From positions 18,452,499 through 18,516,498 of the forward strand of contig JALGQZ010000015.1 in the NCBI GenBank assembly GCA_023105745.1: 64,000 nt of DNA, written 5' to 3'. The translations under genes and the position numbers were made by a program. Under the pieces are notes generated by a model. It had not been told where the DNA came from. It saw only the letters and a list, made by a program, of their open reading frames with translations, and ran no database searches. Positions 35,330 through 46,209 of the stretch are shown here, one piece after another. The stretch comes from Austropuccinia psidii. Its lineage: Eukaryota > Basidiomycota > Pucciniomycetes > Pucciniales > Sphaerophragmiaceae. Every line of letters begins with the position of its first letter. Position 1 is the stretch's first letter.

Positions 35330-35818
35330 TTAGTAAGAACTGTTTCTCATACCTGTGGTTAGAGCAGTTGAAAATATTAAACAATGGGCAAGAGAAAGAT
35401 GCTGCTGTTGCAAAGTAAGTAATTGGAGAGAAGTATGAAAAATGAGATAATGCAATGAGGTAAGAGAATAGTGTTGCAATTGCAACATAAGTAATAAGGA
35501 GAAGATAAGAGAATAATGTTGCAGTTGCAACCTAAGCAATTAGGGTCAAAAAAGATAAATAATTAAAATAAGGGAATAAGATGAGCAAGTGTAAGAAAAA
35601 TAATCTAGGACCAGAAAATGCAGAGAAATTCCCTCTTTAATGGAAGATTCTCGCTTCTTATAGACTAAACAAAGCCATGGCTATATTCTCTAAGTTACTT
35701 CTGTGGATGGTAATCCACAAACCTACTTATCTGAGTAAGTGGAGCTCAGTTAGTCTAGTGCTTTTGCACTGGCAGTGATATTGTGCTCACCTAAATCCCT
35801 TTGGGTGAGTTTTTCACA
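35330..35818 (-). repeat. Putative 3' LTR of the Copia element
   Basis: On the minus strand a purine-rich tract (GGGTGAGAGGGGGGA) is followed at 35,818 by TGTGAAAAAC. This is the usual arrangement of polypurine tract and LTR start for Copia elements. The far end is placed near 35,330, where the minus strand reads GGTATGAGAAACAGTTCTTAC, a plausible LTR end. No 5' LTR lies in the window, so the boundaries rest on signals only. Confidence 0.5.
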
Positions 35819-37575
35819 TCCCCCCTCTCACCCAGTTGCAAAACACTGAGCAACCTTAAGGATTTCTCTAGCATTTCTTTGTTTACTGATTTTGTCAGAA
35901 AATCTGCTAACATCTGTGATGAGGGTATGTAGCACAAGAACACTACCCTATTCTGGATGGCTTCTTTGATGAAGTGTAATTGAATGTCTACATATTTGAG
36001 ATGCTTGTCTTTCAGGTTGCAGTTGCCATTGGTGGTTTTAATACAAGCTTGATTGTCTTTGTATATGAGGATGGGGCTTTCTAGTTTTAATAGTCTAGCT
36101 TCTTCACACCATTTTTTAAACCATAATAATTCTGAGGTGAGGTTGCATAGCAATTTGTACTCTGCTTCTGCTGTAGAGATAGATACAGATGGCTGCTTGT
36201 GGGTCTTCCAGAATACCAGGAACTGGTGAAAACAGGTTAGGTAACCAATGGTCAAGCGGCAAGTGACATGGCAGTTTCCCCAGTCGGCGTCACTGAAAGC
36301 CGTTATTGTTTTGGTTGTTTGTCTGGGATAGTAGAGCCCTTGGTCCCGTGAACCACTCAAGTACTTGAGTAAATGGAGGAATGCCTGCCAGTGCTTTAGA
36401 ACTGGAGTTTCAAGGTATTGGGAAAGTGTACTTACTGAAAACAATAGGTCTGGTTGTGTTGCTGTGCTAAGGTAATTGATACCTCCAATTGTGCTCCTGT
36501 AGTTAGCTTTGAGCTTCATGAATGACCTTGGTTAGCCAGCTCTTCAGTCTTTTGTACCATGCTAGTGGAGCTTGCCATAGTCCATATATTGCTTTGTTTA
36601 ATCTGAGACAATATTTTTGCTTTTTCAGGTTCAATCCTTGTGGGATTGCAAGGTAAACTGTTTCCTTTAGTGGGGCATTGAGAAAGGCACATTTGAAATT
36701 GATTGTATGGAATTGTAAGTTGTTGATGCAAGCAAAGAAAATTAAGGTTCTCAAGGAGCTCAATCGCCCTGCTGGAGCATATGTCTTGTCAAAGTCAATT
36801 CCTAGGGATTGTGTGAACCCCTGAGTGCAGAGTCGGGCTTTGTATTCAATTGGTTCATTTAGCTCATTATTATTTATCTTGAATACCCATGTTGTGCCAG
36901 CAATTTTGTAGTCATCCTGGAGATCCACTACATCCCATACTTTCAGAGCAGCCATATTTGTGAGCTCGCTGTTGATAGCTTGCTTCCGGATAGAGTTTTC
37001 TTTTGATTTTACTTCTTTACTATAGGTTTCAGGGGCTTTGTTGACAGTTGTGAGGAGAGCGTTTGTTCTTCTTTTGTAAGTGAGAATGGTGATATCATCT
37101 ACTTCTGAGTTTATCAGTGTTGGATTCCATGGGCCTATTACCTTTATTTGGGAGTGTTGAGCTGGTAGGTCTTCATGATTTTTTCTCCTATTTCTTGCGT
37201 TGGCGGAGTTGGTTTGCAAGTCCCTGTGACTTCCATCTGTGTATCGTTGTTCAAGGTAGGAGCTGTAATGCTGAGGTCAAGAGGAAAAGGAAACAGGTTT
37301 TCAATTGTAGATGGGAGACTTGTGAATATGTTCTTGTTGAAGGTTGCATGGTGTGTTACTGACAACTTTTAGTCACTTAGCCACACAATACAATAAGAAG
37401 TGTTTTTGTTGTCATAGCCAATGAGAATCACTGGCTGTGTAGGCGGTTCCATTTTTTCTTTGTATTTTTGTTTGAGATTTTGTATCACTGCCCTGCAACC
37501 AAAAGTGTAAGGTTTGTCTATGAAACTCTTGATAATAGTAAGAATATCAAGAGTACTATGACTGTCCTCAGTAGA
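35791..37575 (-). mobile_element. Copia (Ty1) retrotransposon pol remnant, 5' truncated
   Basis: Reading leftwards: the end of the integrase region (PYTFGCRAVIQNLKQKY, then VILIGYDNKNTSY), a linker, then reverse transcriptase (ALKVWDVVDL, TWVFKIN, KARLCTQGFTQSLGIDFDKT, APAGRLSSLRTL, FLNAPLKETVYLAIPQGL, LRLNKAIYGLWQAPLAWYKR). The RT breaks off at WLTKV and resumes at NYRSTIGGINYLSTATQPDL, so the palm segment that should hold YVDD is missing. RNase H follows (AFSDADWGNCHVTCR, STAEAEYKLLC, DNQACIKTT, KHLKYVDIQLHFIKE, LADFLTKSVNKEMLEKSLRL). Stops near 37,220 and 37,368 interrupt it. Gag, protease and most of integrase are absent; the right side ends where the Ty3 element's AT-rich flank starts. 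Confidence 0.9.
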
Positions 37576-39603
37576 AAAATATAATATAATAAAATATTAT
37601 AGCCACAAATTTAAATATAGTTATTAAAAATAATTATATATATAAAATAATAATAATGAAAATATAATTATTCTATTATTGTTATAGTCACTGAGAGCTA
37701 TAACAGTAAGAGGTGTAAAGCTCTTCATGAGACAATTGCATGTGGAGAATATAAATATTATTTATGAAAGAATTAAAACACACACTGTGCAGAAATAATT
37801 CTTATAGAAAAATTCTTTTTAAAAAAACTAATAATAGATAAAAAAAGATATAGAATTTTAGAGAAAACTTACTTATAATATAAATTTAATACAACAAGTC
37901 AAACAACGACAGCTATTATATTAAATAATTATTATGAGCTAAAAACACGCCAAAAATCAATATTTTCAAAGATAAAAAAACTTTTTATAATAAAAATTAT
38001 TATTAAAGAGTTCTTGAGAGGAATTTGTGGATTTTAAAAGATATTTTAAAGACAATAATTTTATAAACTAAAATATATTATAGGTGATTACAACAATAAT
38101 CTAATTTCTATGATTTCAATTCTTTAATTTAAGATTTATAAAGAATAAAATACTTAAGAAATACTTTAATAATGCGATTTTATATATAATAAAGCTTTAC
38201 CTGTTTAAATGTCTAATATGATTGGATTGATAATTGATGATGGACAAAAACAGTGATGAAAAGACTCTTTTTATGTCTAAGGAGCAGCTCTCATGATTAA
38301 TGATGGATGTAGAGGGCATTCTCAGGCCAAAACTGAAAAACCATGCTTAAAAATAAGGTTCTTAACTTAAGGTAACTTATTTTTAATTACAATTTAAAGT
38401 TACAAGTGTTATTATTAGGTCCAAGCAACTTTGATCCTCATTTAAGTTGATTATTTTAGGTTTTAATATGAAATAAGCTTATTTGTATTAAAGTCCATCA
38501 CATGAGCAACTTAAAAATAGAGTTTCAAGCAGAAATCTCTCAAACTCAATTTTTAATTAATTTTTAAAGAAATCTTAATTTTCTTTAAGAATAATTAAAA
38601 AAGTAAATTTCCCGACTAACTACCCAGGAATTCTATTTATAAAATATACTTAAAATTTTCTTTATATACAGATAATATTAAATTGTAAGCTGTGTGAAAT
38701 ATTAAAGCAAATCCATTGAGAATTGGATCTCTAATAAACTTTTGAAGTTATTACCATTTTTCCACGTAAAATAGCAATACACACAAAACCTTAACTTTTG
38801 ATAAGGTTTTAATGCTTGAAAACTTAAAGCTTTGAGCTTATTTAAGCTTTGACAGGTCTCAAAACTTTAATATCAAGCCTGCATATTGGGATTTACCCCT
38901 TGGCAGCTTGAAATTCCTGTCCAAATTGGGTTAAAACCAGTTTAAACCTTAAGGTTGGATCAAAGTCTAATCTTAGAGTTTAAATAAGGCTGAAAATCCT
39001 CCAATACAGGTGGAAAACCTTAATTTAATCCTTGCAGATCCAAAAAGCTGGGTACCTCAGCTCTGTTTGGTCTTTTTCCTTTGTCCCACCTTTTTGCGTG
39101 TATTTTTCCCTTTTATTTATTTAAAGCCATACTACGGCGTTAAACCCTTTGAAATGGAGCTCACACAGGATTCAAATTCTGTATGGCAAATCCTCAGCCA
39201 ATTCAGTAAATATACACAACAGCACAATTTTAACTAAAATTTTGGTAAGTTTGCATAAACCTTATGCAACTTTAAATTTAAGCTTATTTAAGCTTAAATT
39301 TAACAATTTTAAAAAATGTTAAAAAAGTTACATTAGTACTGTGAAACTCTTAAATCTTCCAATAACATAAGAAATAAGCCTTTTTGGGTATAACACCCTA
39401 TGGGTGTACCCTAGGTCATTTTTGGTGTAGAATCCAAAAATGACATAATATTTATAACTTTGTTTATCCAAAAAAAATTTATACTTATTTTTTATTATTT
39501 TTTATTTTAAATTCAATTTAAAAGTCTGTTGAAGACTAAATCAGCTGTATATAAAGTCATTTGTGGCCTTATAGGTATTTTATACATGCCTCACAGGCTC
39601 ACA
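37576..39603 (-). repeat. Putative long 3' LTR / flank of the Ty3 element
   Basis: Downstream of the Ty3 coding region, the minus strand reads GGTGGTAGGGAA followed by TGTGAGCCTGTGAGGC at 39,603. This looks like a polypurine tract and LTR start. The DNA beyond is extremely AT-rich to the Copia junction near 37,575, with a hairpin at 39,274-39,301 and a TATA-like AAATAAATAAAA tract near 39.12 kb. No matching LTR was found on the 5' side, so the length is a guess. Confidence 0.35.
39274..39301. repeat. Perfect 12-bp stem inverted repeat
   Basis: AAATTTAAGCTT, loop ATTT, then AAGCTTAAATTT. Lies within the presumed LTR. No function can be assigned. Confidence 0.8.
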
Positions 39604-39779
39604 TTCCCTACCACCAAAAAAAACTGTACCACAATTTTCTTTTAGTAGTATACTCCCAAGTTAATTGGGGCGGTATCATCCACTGTCCAACCTCTCTACT
39701 TATACTTTCAAGTTTGTAAAGCAGACAATTCAGATTTTTCATTGAGGAATTGGTCTTCTCTCATGTACAAATCTTCTGA

Positions 39780-42700
39780 GAAACCTTTGGGAATCAGGTA
39801 TCTTTTCTGCTACAATCCATTCATCTTCATGTTGTGGAGTTTTGTACCTGACCAAGTATTCTCTTTCATTTTTCCCCCTAAGTCTTCTTTCTTTCAAGAC
39901 TTTTAGTACTTTTTTTTCTCTTCACTCTGATCAAGTGGAGGTACTTCTAAGGGTTTTTCATTTCTCAAAGGAAATAATTCCTTATCACTTGAAGTGTAAT
40001 GCTTTACCAGACTAATGAGAAAAGTTGGATGTTTGTTTTCTAATTCTCCTGAGAGTTCTACCTGTACTGCATTTATCCCATAAAAGGCTTTAATTATAAA
40101 TTGTTCTTCAAAGGAGTCTTTCAATTTCTTTGGACCTCTAATATTATTAAAATTCAAGGTTGAAACTAGTTTTAACTCCCCTACTTTGAGTTCTGGGGTT
40201 TTATGTCTTTTGTCCCATTTCTGTTTAGAATTTTCAAAGGCATCATTCATGCTTTGATTTGCATGATGCCTTACTTTATCAAGCAATACCTTAAGTCTTG
40301 AAGCAGTTGGATGAATATCAACCAAATTTTACTTCAAAGTATCAACTGGAAGTTTAGGGTCCCATCCTTTTTCCAACATTTCAGGAGTTTTTCCTGTTGA
40401 AGCATGGATGGAGATCTCGTAGGCTAATTCCAATGCTGGTATACGAGTACACAAATCATGGGTAAAGCCATCAGAATCTTTAAGCTCCAGGCCATAAGCA
40501 CAAAATCTTCTGATCATGTTCTCAAGGGTTTGTATCATTCTTTCTGCTAGCCCAACTGTTTGTGGATGGTATGCTGTTGAGAATGATAATTTTGTACCCA
40601 AAAGCTTATGTAAATTCATCCATAAGGCTGATGTGAGTTTTGGGTATCTATCACTAATGATATTTTTGAAGAGACCAGTATGAGATATAACTCTGTTCCA
40701 AATCAAAAAAGCTGTATCCATAGCAGTGTCATTGTTATGGCATGGTAAAAAGATTGGTGTTTTGCTCTATCTGTCTACAATGACAAGACATGCATTGTAA
40801 CTTTTATCACCTCCAGGTGGTAAGGCAGCTACCAAATCCATTTGAACCACTTCCCATGGGGTACTTGGCTCTTGGATATCAATCATCAAGCCGAATCTTT
40901 TACCAGTAGCTTTATTGGCTTTCTGGCATCTATCACAACTATGACAGTACTTAATGACATCTTTTCTCCAAGATGGCCACCAGGAACATGTCTTAAGTAT
41001 TTTCATTGTTCTGTCTTCTGACAGATGTCCAGAATAAATGGTATCATGGCATTCTAGCAGTATTGTGTTGATTAACATTATACTACACAAGACCATGACA
41101 CATGTGTGTTTGGATCTATGATATAAAATACCATCAAATAAATGGAATATCCCATTGTCATAAGATTTTTTCCAAATATCATCAAGAGAATTAGCCAAAG
41201 CTGCAGCTTTGCAATCTTTGTCAAGTAGAGAAGTAAGAATATGACAATTCTTATGCAGCTTGTAGCTTTCTCTAGCTTCTTGAATTCTGTCCCAACATCT
41301 GTGATGTTAATTCCTTCAATTGGAATTTGAGGCTCTGAACCTGTGGGAACATAGGCAGGATTGTCAGGTTTATTGGGTAATTCCCATCTACTCAAGCCAT
41401 CAGCATTATTGTGAATATTTACAGCTTCATGTACCATGTTCATATTGCCTCTATACTCTTGTATAGCAATCTGCCATCTTAACATGTGTCTGCTTGGATT
41501 TTTCATGTTAAGAAGTGATTTTAATGCATTACAATCAGTAATTACTTCAAACACACTACCATCAAGATAATAATGAAGTTTTTCCAGAGCTCATACAAGG
41601 CAAAGGAACTCCATTTGGCTGGCTCCATATCTGGCCTCAGTAGGTTTAATTTGTCTTGAAATAACAAAGATTGGACCTTCATAAGGTTTGTCATTGACAA
41701 TTTGAACTTGATGAAGAGCTGCACCTAGGCCCTCACCACATGCATCAATTTACAGCTTGAAAGGAAGTTTCCAGTCTGGAATCAGTAGTAATGGTGCATT
41801 GGTTAAGGCATATCTGATCTTCTCATATTCTTGAATCCTCTCCTGTGTCATTTTAAAGACAGCTTGTTGATCACAAATTCTATACAATGATCTGGCATGG
41901 ATTGCAAAATCTTTAAGGTGTCGCCTGCAATAACTGTAAAACCCTAAGAAAGACATCATTTCTTTTTTTTCTGGGGAATTTGTTTCAGTAACACTGCAGC
42001 CAATTTGTTTTTATCAAAACCAAGGCTCTGTCCTGAGACTACATGGGCTAGAGCTTTCAGCTCATGAAACCCAAAATTACATTTTTAAGAGATATTTTAA
42101 TGTTCACTTGAAGAATTTTGTTAAGTACTAATGAAAGTCTCTCTAAATGTAATTTCCAGGTTTCTGAACAAATGATGATATCATAAATATAAATGATTAA
42201 CCATCCCTCTGATAATTCATGTGGGAAAATGGTATTCATCATTCTTTGATAATGAGAGGGTGCATCTTTAATACCAAAAGGCATCCTCAAATATTCATAA
42301 ATACCACAATGAGCAATAATCCTCAATAATTTCCTAGCATGAGGTGTTAAAACATTCTGATGGAAGCCTTTAAGAGAATCCATAGAGGTAATAAATCTTG
42401 CTTTGGATAATTGAGTCAAAGTCTCATGGATTCTAGGAATTGGCTACCCATCCATAATAGTGTAGGTATTCAATGCTCTAAAATCACCAACCATCCCTGA
42501 TTTATCATTATGACAAGTAATGATTACAGGAGTTGTGACTTCTACTTCTTCATTGTGTCCAACTCTTCTAAGAACGCCCAGTTTCATTAGTTCATTAATA
42601 TGACTTTCTAATGCTTCTATGGCCCTAGGGCTAGCTGGGTAAGCTGGTCTTCTTAAAAGTGGAGGGTAAGGTCTTTCCACATTAAGCATAATTTCTACTT

Positions 42701-43361
42701 CATGGTCTTTGATAGCCCCACGTGGTTCATTATCAGAAGAAAAGGCTTCTCTGGATTGAAATAAAATTTCAATAAGTTCTCCCTTCATTTCTGGTGTTAA
42801 TTGAGGACTAATTTGTGCTTCAATTAATTGATCTGACACAGATTGCTCTTTATGAACATTCTTTACTTGTCTAATGACAGTTATTTCTCTGTTTCCTGGA
42901 GGAAAAGCAAATTTTTGCCTTTTATTTTCCTCTATATAGAAATACCTGTTTTTATGATTATTAATATCATTACCATAAATATTGAGATAATCATTTCCAA
43001 GTATAAAGTGTTGTGAAGTACAATTATTCATAACAACAAATTCAACTTTTAATCTAATACTTCCTGTAGGATGCGGGAATGTCATTGCTGCTTCAAATAT
43101 ACCCAAGGGGTGCATATTTTGGCTGGCACTGCTGAATTTTATCCCTTCAATTGGCATTAACTTTTCTTTCCAATTGGTATAAATCTTGCCAAGATAATCC
43201 TTTCCAACACAAGTACAAAAAGCACCTGAGTGAAGATGTATCTTGGCTTCTCTGTTGTTTGTCACAATATTAGTGATACAAGATGATCCAGCTGTATAAC
43301 CTTTACCTCTGGCTGGTTTGGCTTTCTGCATTTTAGCATCTTGCACATGTATGAGATCCAT
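39780..43361 (-). mobile_element. Ty3/Gypsy pol with C-terminal chromodomain, decayed
   Basis: In order: protease (IHLHSGAFCTCVG, where the family has DSG, so the catalytic Asp is His), RT (DFRALNTYTI, ARFITSMDSLKGFHQNVLTP, YLRMPFGIKDAPSHYQRMMN, WLIIYIYDIIICSE, where YIDD has become YIYD), and RNase H ([34 protein letters not shown]). Integrase then has its zinc region (HDTIYSGHLSEDRT..., CHSCDRCQ), the core MDLVAALPPGG, a stop after IVDR, ISDRYPKLTSALW and GLAERMIQTLENMIRRF. The C-terminus is KVGELKLVSTLNF and a chromodomain-like end (RRLRGKNEREYLVRYKTPQH, EDEWIVAEKIPDS) at 39.90-39.78 kb in a shifted frame. Stops and frameshifts occur about every 300-900 bp. From memory it is closest to elements repeated in Austropuccinia psidii. 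Confidence 0.9.
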
Positions 43362-43429
43362 ACATTCATCACTGTACTGTGGTAAGTGAGCATGTACTTC
43401 TGTGACTTCAAAGGAAACATTAATTTTTT

Positions 43430-45469
43430 CTATACTCAGTTCATCTTGTTATTCCTCCTCTTCAGAAGGCTCAGAATCACTTTCATGTACAGGGACATCA
43501 TTTGTTTCTTTTGTGTCATCTTTTTCAATTTATGTCTCATTGATTCTTGTCTTTTTGGGACAAGTATTAGCCAAATGAGATTTACACACTTATGAGATTT
43601 CAAAGGAGCTTTGTAATGTGGTTTATTGAGTTTTGGAATTGGTTTCCCACTTGTCTTGTTGTCCATTGGGGGTTTATACCAATTTCTACCAAGTTTTGTT
43701 CTAGTAGTGATGTCCTCCATAGCATTGATATAATATTCTGTAGAGCAAGGCTAAATACATCTGCTTCCATTAGCATGCTCAAGGTCACCACCACACTTTC
43801 TTAATATCCTTTTATGTACCATTGTTTCAGACATATCAGGATGAAGGGCAGTTAATCTGTCCTTTTGTTTAAGAAACCAAGACATGGGCCTGTCCCTCTC
43901 AATATTAAGATGGCTTCTTCAAAAGAATTCTCCATTTTAAATGTCCAGGAATCATTTGCCCATTTGGAAATAATTTGTTCTTTCCACTAAGGCCAAGAAT
44001 GTTTACCATGGTACTGTCTCATTTTGTAATACCATTTCTTTGCTGACTTGGTAAACAATCAGTGCAATCTGGCACTTATGTGTTCATCTGGTATGTTAAA
44101 GTCTTCTTTGAAAATATCAATTTTTTTCATAAATTTCATATTATTATATTCCCCTTCACCACTGAAGGTTGGCCATTCTTCTAGTCTTGGAATGTCTTTA
44201 AAATTGCAAATGGTTTCTACTTCTGCATTAATTGAAATTGTATGGTGTAAGTCATTATTCAAGCTTAGCACATTTCTGTCAAGAATTGGTGTATACTGTC
44301 TTGGCAAATCATTCTTCAGTGATATATTATTAATACTTGATTGAATATCTTCTTTCAATTCAAGTCTTGCTTTATCACTTTTTTCCAATTGTTCTTGGAA
44401 AAGAGTTGCAGTGCCAGTTGAGTTTTCCAAGTTCTGAACTTGTATCCTTAATTTTTTTAACTGTCTAGTCATAAAAGAAATAGAATTGTCATCTGGTTGA
44501 TTGAGTGAGGTAACCTTAGACTCAATTCTTGCACAAATTTGTGTCAAAGACAAAATATTGTCTTTATTAACATCTTCAAGGCCAATAATGGTCTTTTTGT
44601 GACCCTTTTACTTGCAGTATCTCATTACCCAACTTTTGTTGGATATACTCAAATGTTTTAAGCTTTGTTAAAATTTCTTTATCACAAGTTTCAATTTGGT
44701 TTACAAGCTTTACGAGATCTACTTCTTTGGAAAATATTGGTTCACTCTCTCCTCTTCCTTGTTTTTCAATTCCATCAGAGTTCTTTCCATATTGAACACA
44801 TTGTCCATGGCTGTCTTCTCTTTCTTGGGAATCCTGTGGTTCTGCAGGTAAGGCTTGTTCCACTTGGGATTTGCCTTTTTCTTGCCCTTCTGGTTGGTCT
44901 TTGGGGTTTACTTGGGCTTTTTTGGCACTTGTTGAGGCTTGGGGAGCTTCCACTGGGCTGTTTTCCTTGCCATGGGCCAACTTCTTCTTCTGGTCCTCTG
45001 ATAACATGCTTTGGTTTTTCAACAAAGCTTTTATGTTTTGGACTTGTCCTTTGTAAGACATGGGTGTCCAACCCTTCAGAAGCTTCTCTGTCTTTTCTGG
45101 CCCCATGAATTTCTTCACTTGAAGATATGAGTTCATGGTGCCTATCCAAAGACCGGGAGAAGTTCCCACTATTGCTGCTTTGCCACCATAAACCAGTTCT
45201 TGTACTGAGACTGTTATATCTCTATTGTTGCCTGTTGAAAGTGATTCAGGTATAACAGCAGCAATAGCAGTTATGCCAGCTTCTGAACTCTCAATAAGAG
45301 TGTCAAAGGTGCTGTCTAAACTTTGGGAACTGGTGGAAGTTCTGGCATCCTCCATTTGTGCCTCTCCTCTGGGCTGACATTCTTGTCTTTTTGATTTATG
45401 ACTGAAATGTCCTGGTCCAGATCCATTTGATTGGATGGAGTAGTTACTTCCACTCCTAGTAGGAGTCAT
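43430..45469 (-). mobile_element. Ty3/Gypsy gag region, decayed
   Basis: The gag-like N-terminus (MTPTRSGSNYSIQSNGSGPG at 45,469) continues to 44,576 with long polar, Lys/Glu/Gln-rich linkers. After a 1-base frameshift at about 44,575 it continues as SLTQICARIESKVTSLNQPD and a coiled-coil-like stretch, then IPRLEEWPTFSGEGEYNNMK. That is the start of the capsid-like domain, which proceeds in broken frames to 43.6 kb (KKWYYKMRQ, WWKEQIISKW, WYKPP). The CCHC zinc knuckle is present but damaged (SHKC in place of CHKC, followed by a frameshift). Acidic ESDSEPSEEEE follows. A leader of about 700 bp separates it from 46.16 kb. Confidence 0.85.
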
Positions 45470-46149
45470 TTCAAGTCAATATAGAGCAATTAAGACCAAA
45501 AAATGGATTGAATTCACCTGCCGAACTTTTAGAGGGTTCCTTGGTAATTAAACCCCTTGGTGCTGGGCTAGTTTGAATTTCAATACTAGACTCTGAGGAG
45601 CTTTCTCTGATGAATGAAACTAGAGAAAAAACAAATATAAGTTATTTTATAAAACAATCAAAAGAACTTTTAAACTCAACTTATTGGCTAAAGTTGTTTT
45701 AATGTAATTTATGGCAAATTACGTCAAAAATAAAGACAAGTGTCTAAGATTAAAGAAAAAATGCTTTTAGTGAAGATTTTTAATTTTTAAATTTTTTATT
45801 TGATTTTATATTTTCTTTAAAGAAATAATAATTATGCAATCAATAAGTTATTTATCAAAACTGTATTATTATTCACTTTATACTAGAATAACTCAAAGAA
45901 TAGATTTCAAGTCTGTGATGTGAAAAGGCCATGGTTAGAAAAAAGAAATTTATTTCAAGTCACGCAATAGTATATTGTTTCAAACAATATTCTTAAGAAA
46001 AAATAACTTTATTAATATTATAAAGATTATTTATAAGGGTAAGTCCCAAAAAAGCCAATATTAAAGTAAATATGGCAATTTTACGTCAAAAAACAGTAAA
46101 ATAAGGTCCAGAATATGATTTATGTCCCAAAGATTGGTTAAAATTGCAG
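45470..46149. other. AT-rich leader of the Ty3 element / unknown flank
   Basis: No ORF. It should contain the 5' LTR or untranslated leader of the element, but no sequence matching the proposed 3' LTR start was found. The element is therefore either 5'-truncated or too diverged to pair. Confidence 0.4.
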
Positions 46150-46209
46150 CCAGGCCCCTAAATGTAAGGTTTATCTATGAAACTCTTGATAATAGTAACA
46201 ATATCAATA
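46150..46209 (-). repeat. Short Copia pol fragment
   Basis: The minus strand reads IDIVTIIKSFIDKPY, matching LDILTIIKSFIDKPY in the Copia remnant at about 37,510-37,555. About 49 bp are nearly identical, with three or four differences. It ends exactly where repeat R2 begins. Too long and too diverged to be a target-site duplication of the Ty3 element. Confidence 0.6.

Noticed and set aside
37117..37372. Plus-strand ORFs of 81 and 65 codons
   Set aside because: Antisense of the Copia linker region; no motif.
37576..38200. Extremely AT-rich stretch considered as mitochondrial insertion
   Set aside because: No mitochondrial gene or tRNA motif was seen; its position beside the Ty3 polypurine tract fits LTR or element flank better.
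39010..39237. 75-codon plus-strand ORF
   Set aside because: Lies in the presumed LTR on the strand opposite to the element; no motif.
44665..45108. Plus-strand ORF of 147 codons rich in Leu/Phe
   Set aside because: It is the antisense shadow of the Ty3 gag region; codon texture and family motifs are on the minus strand.
37501..46209. Repeated 49-bp Copia segment considered as target-site duplication of the Ty3 element
   Set aside because: Ty3 duplications are about 5 bp; this match is about 49 bp with several mismatches.
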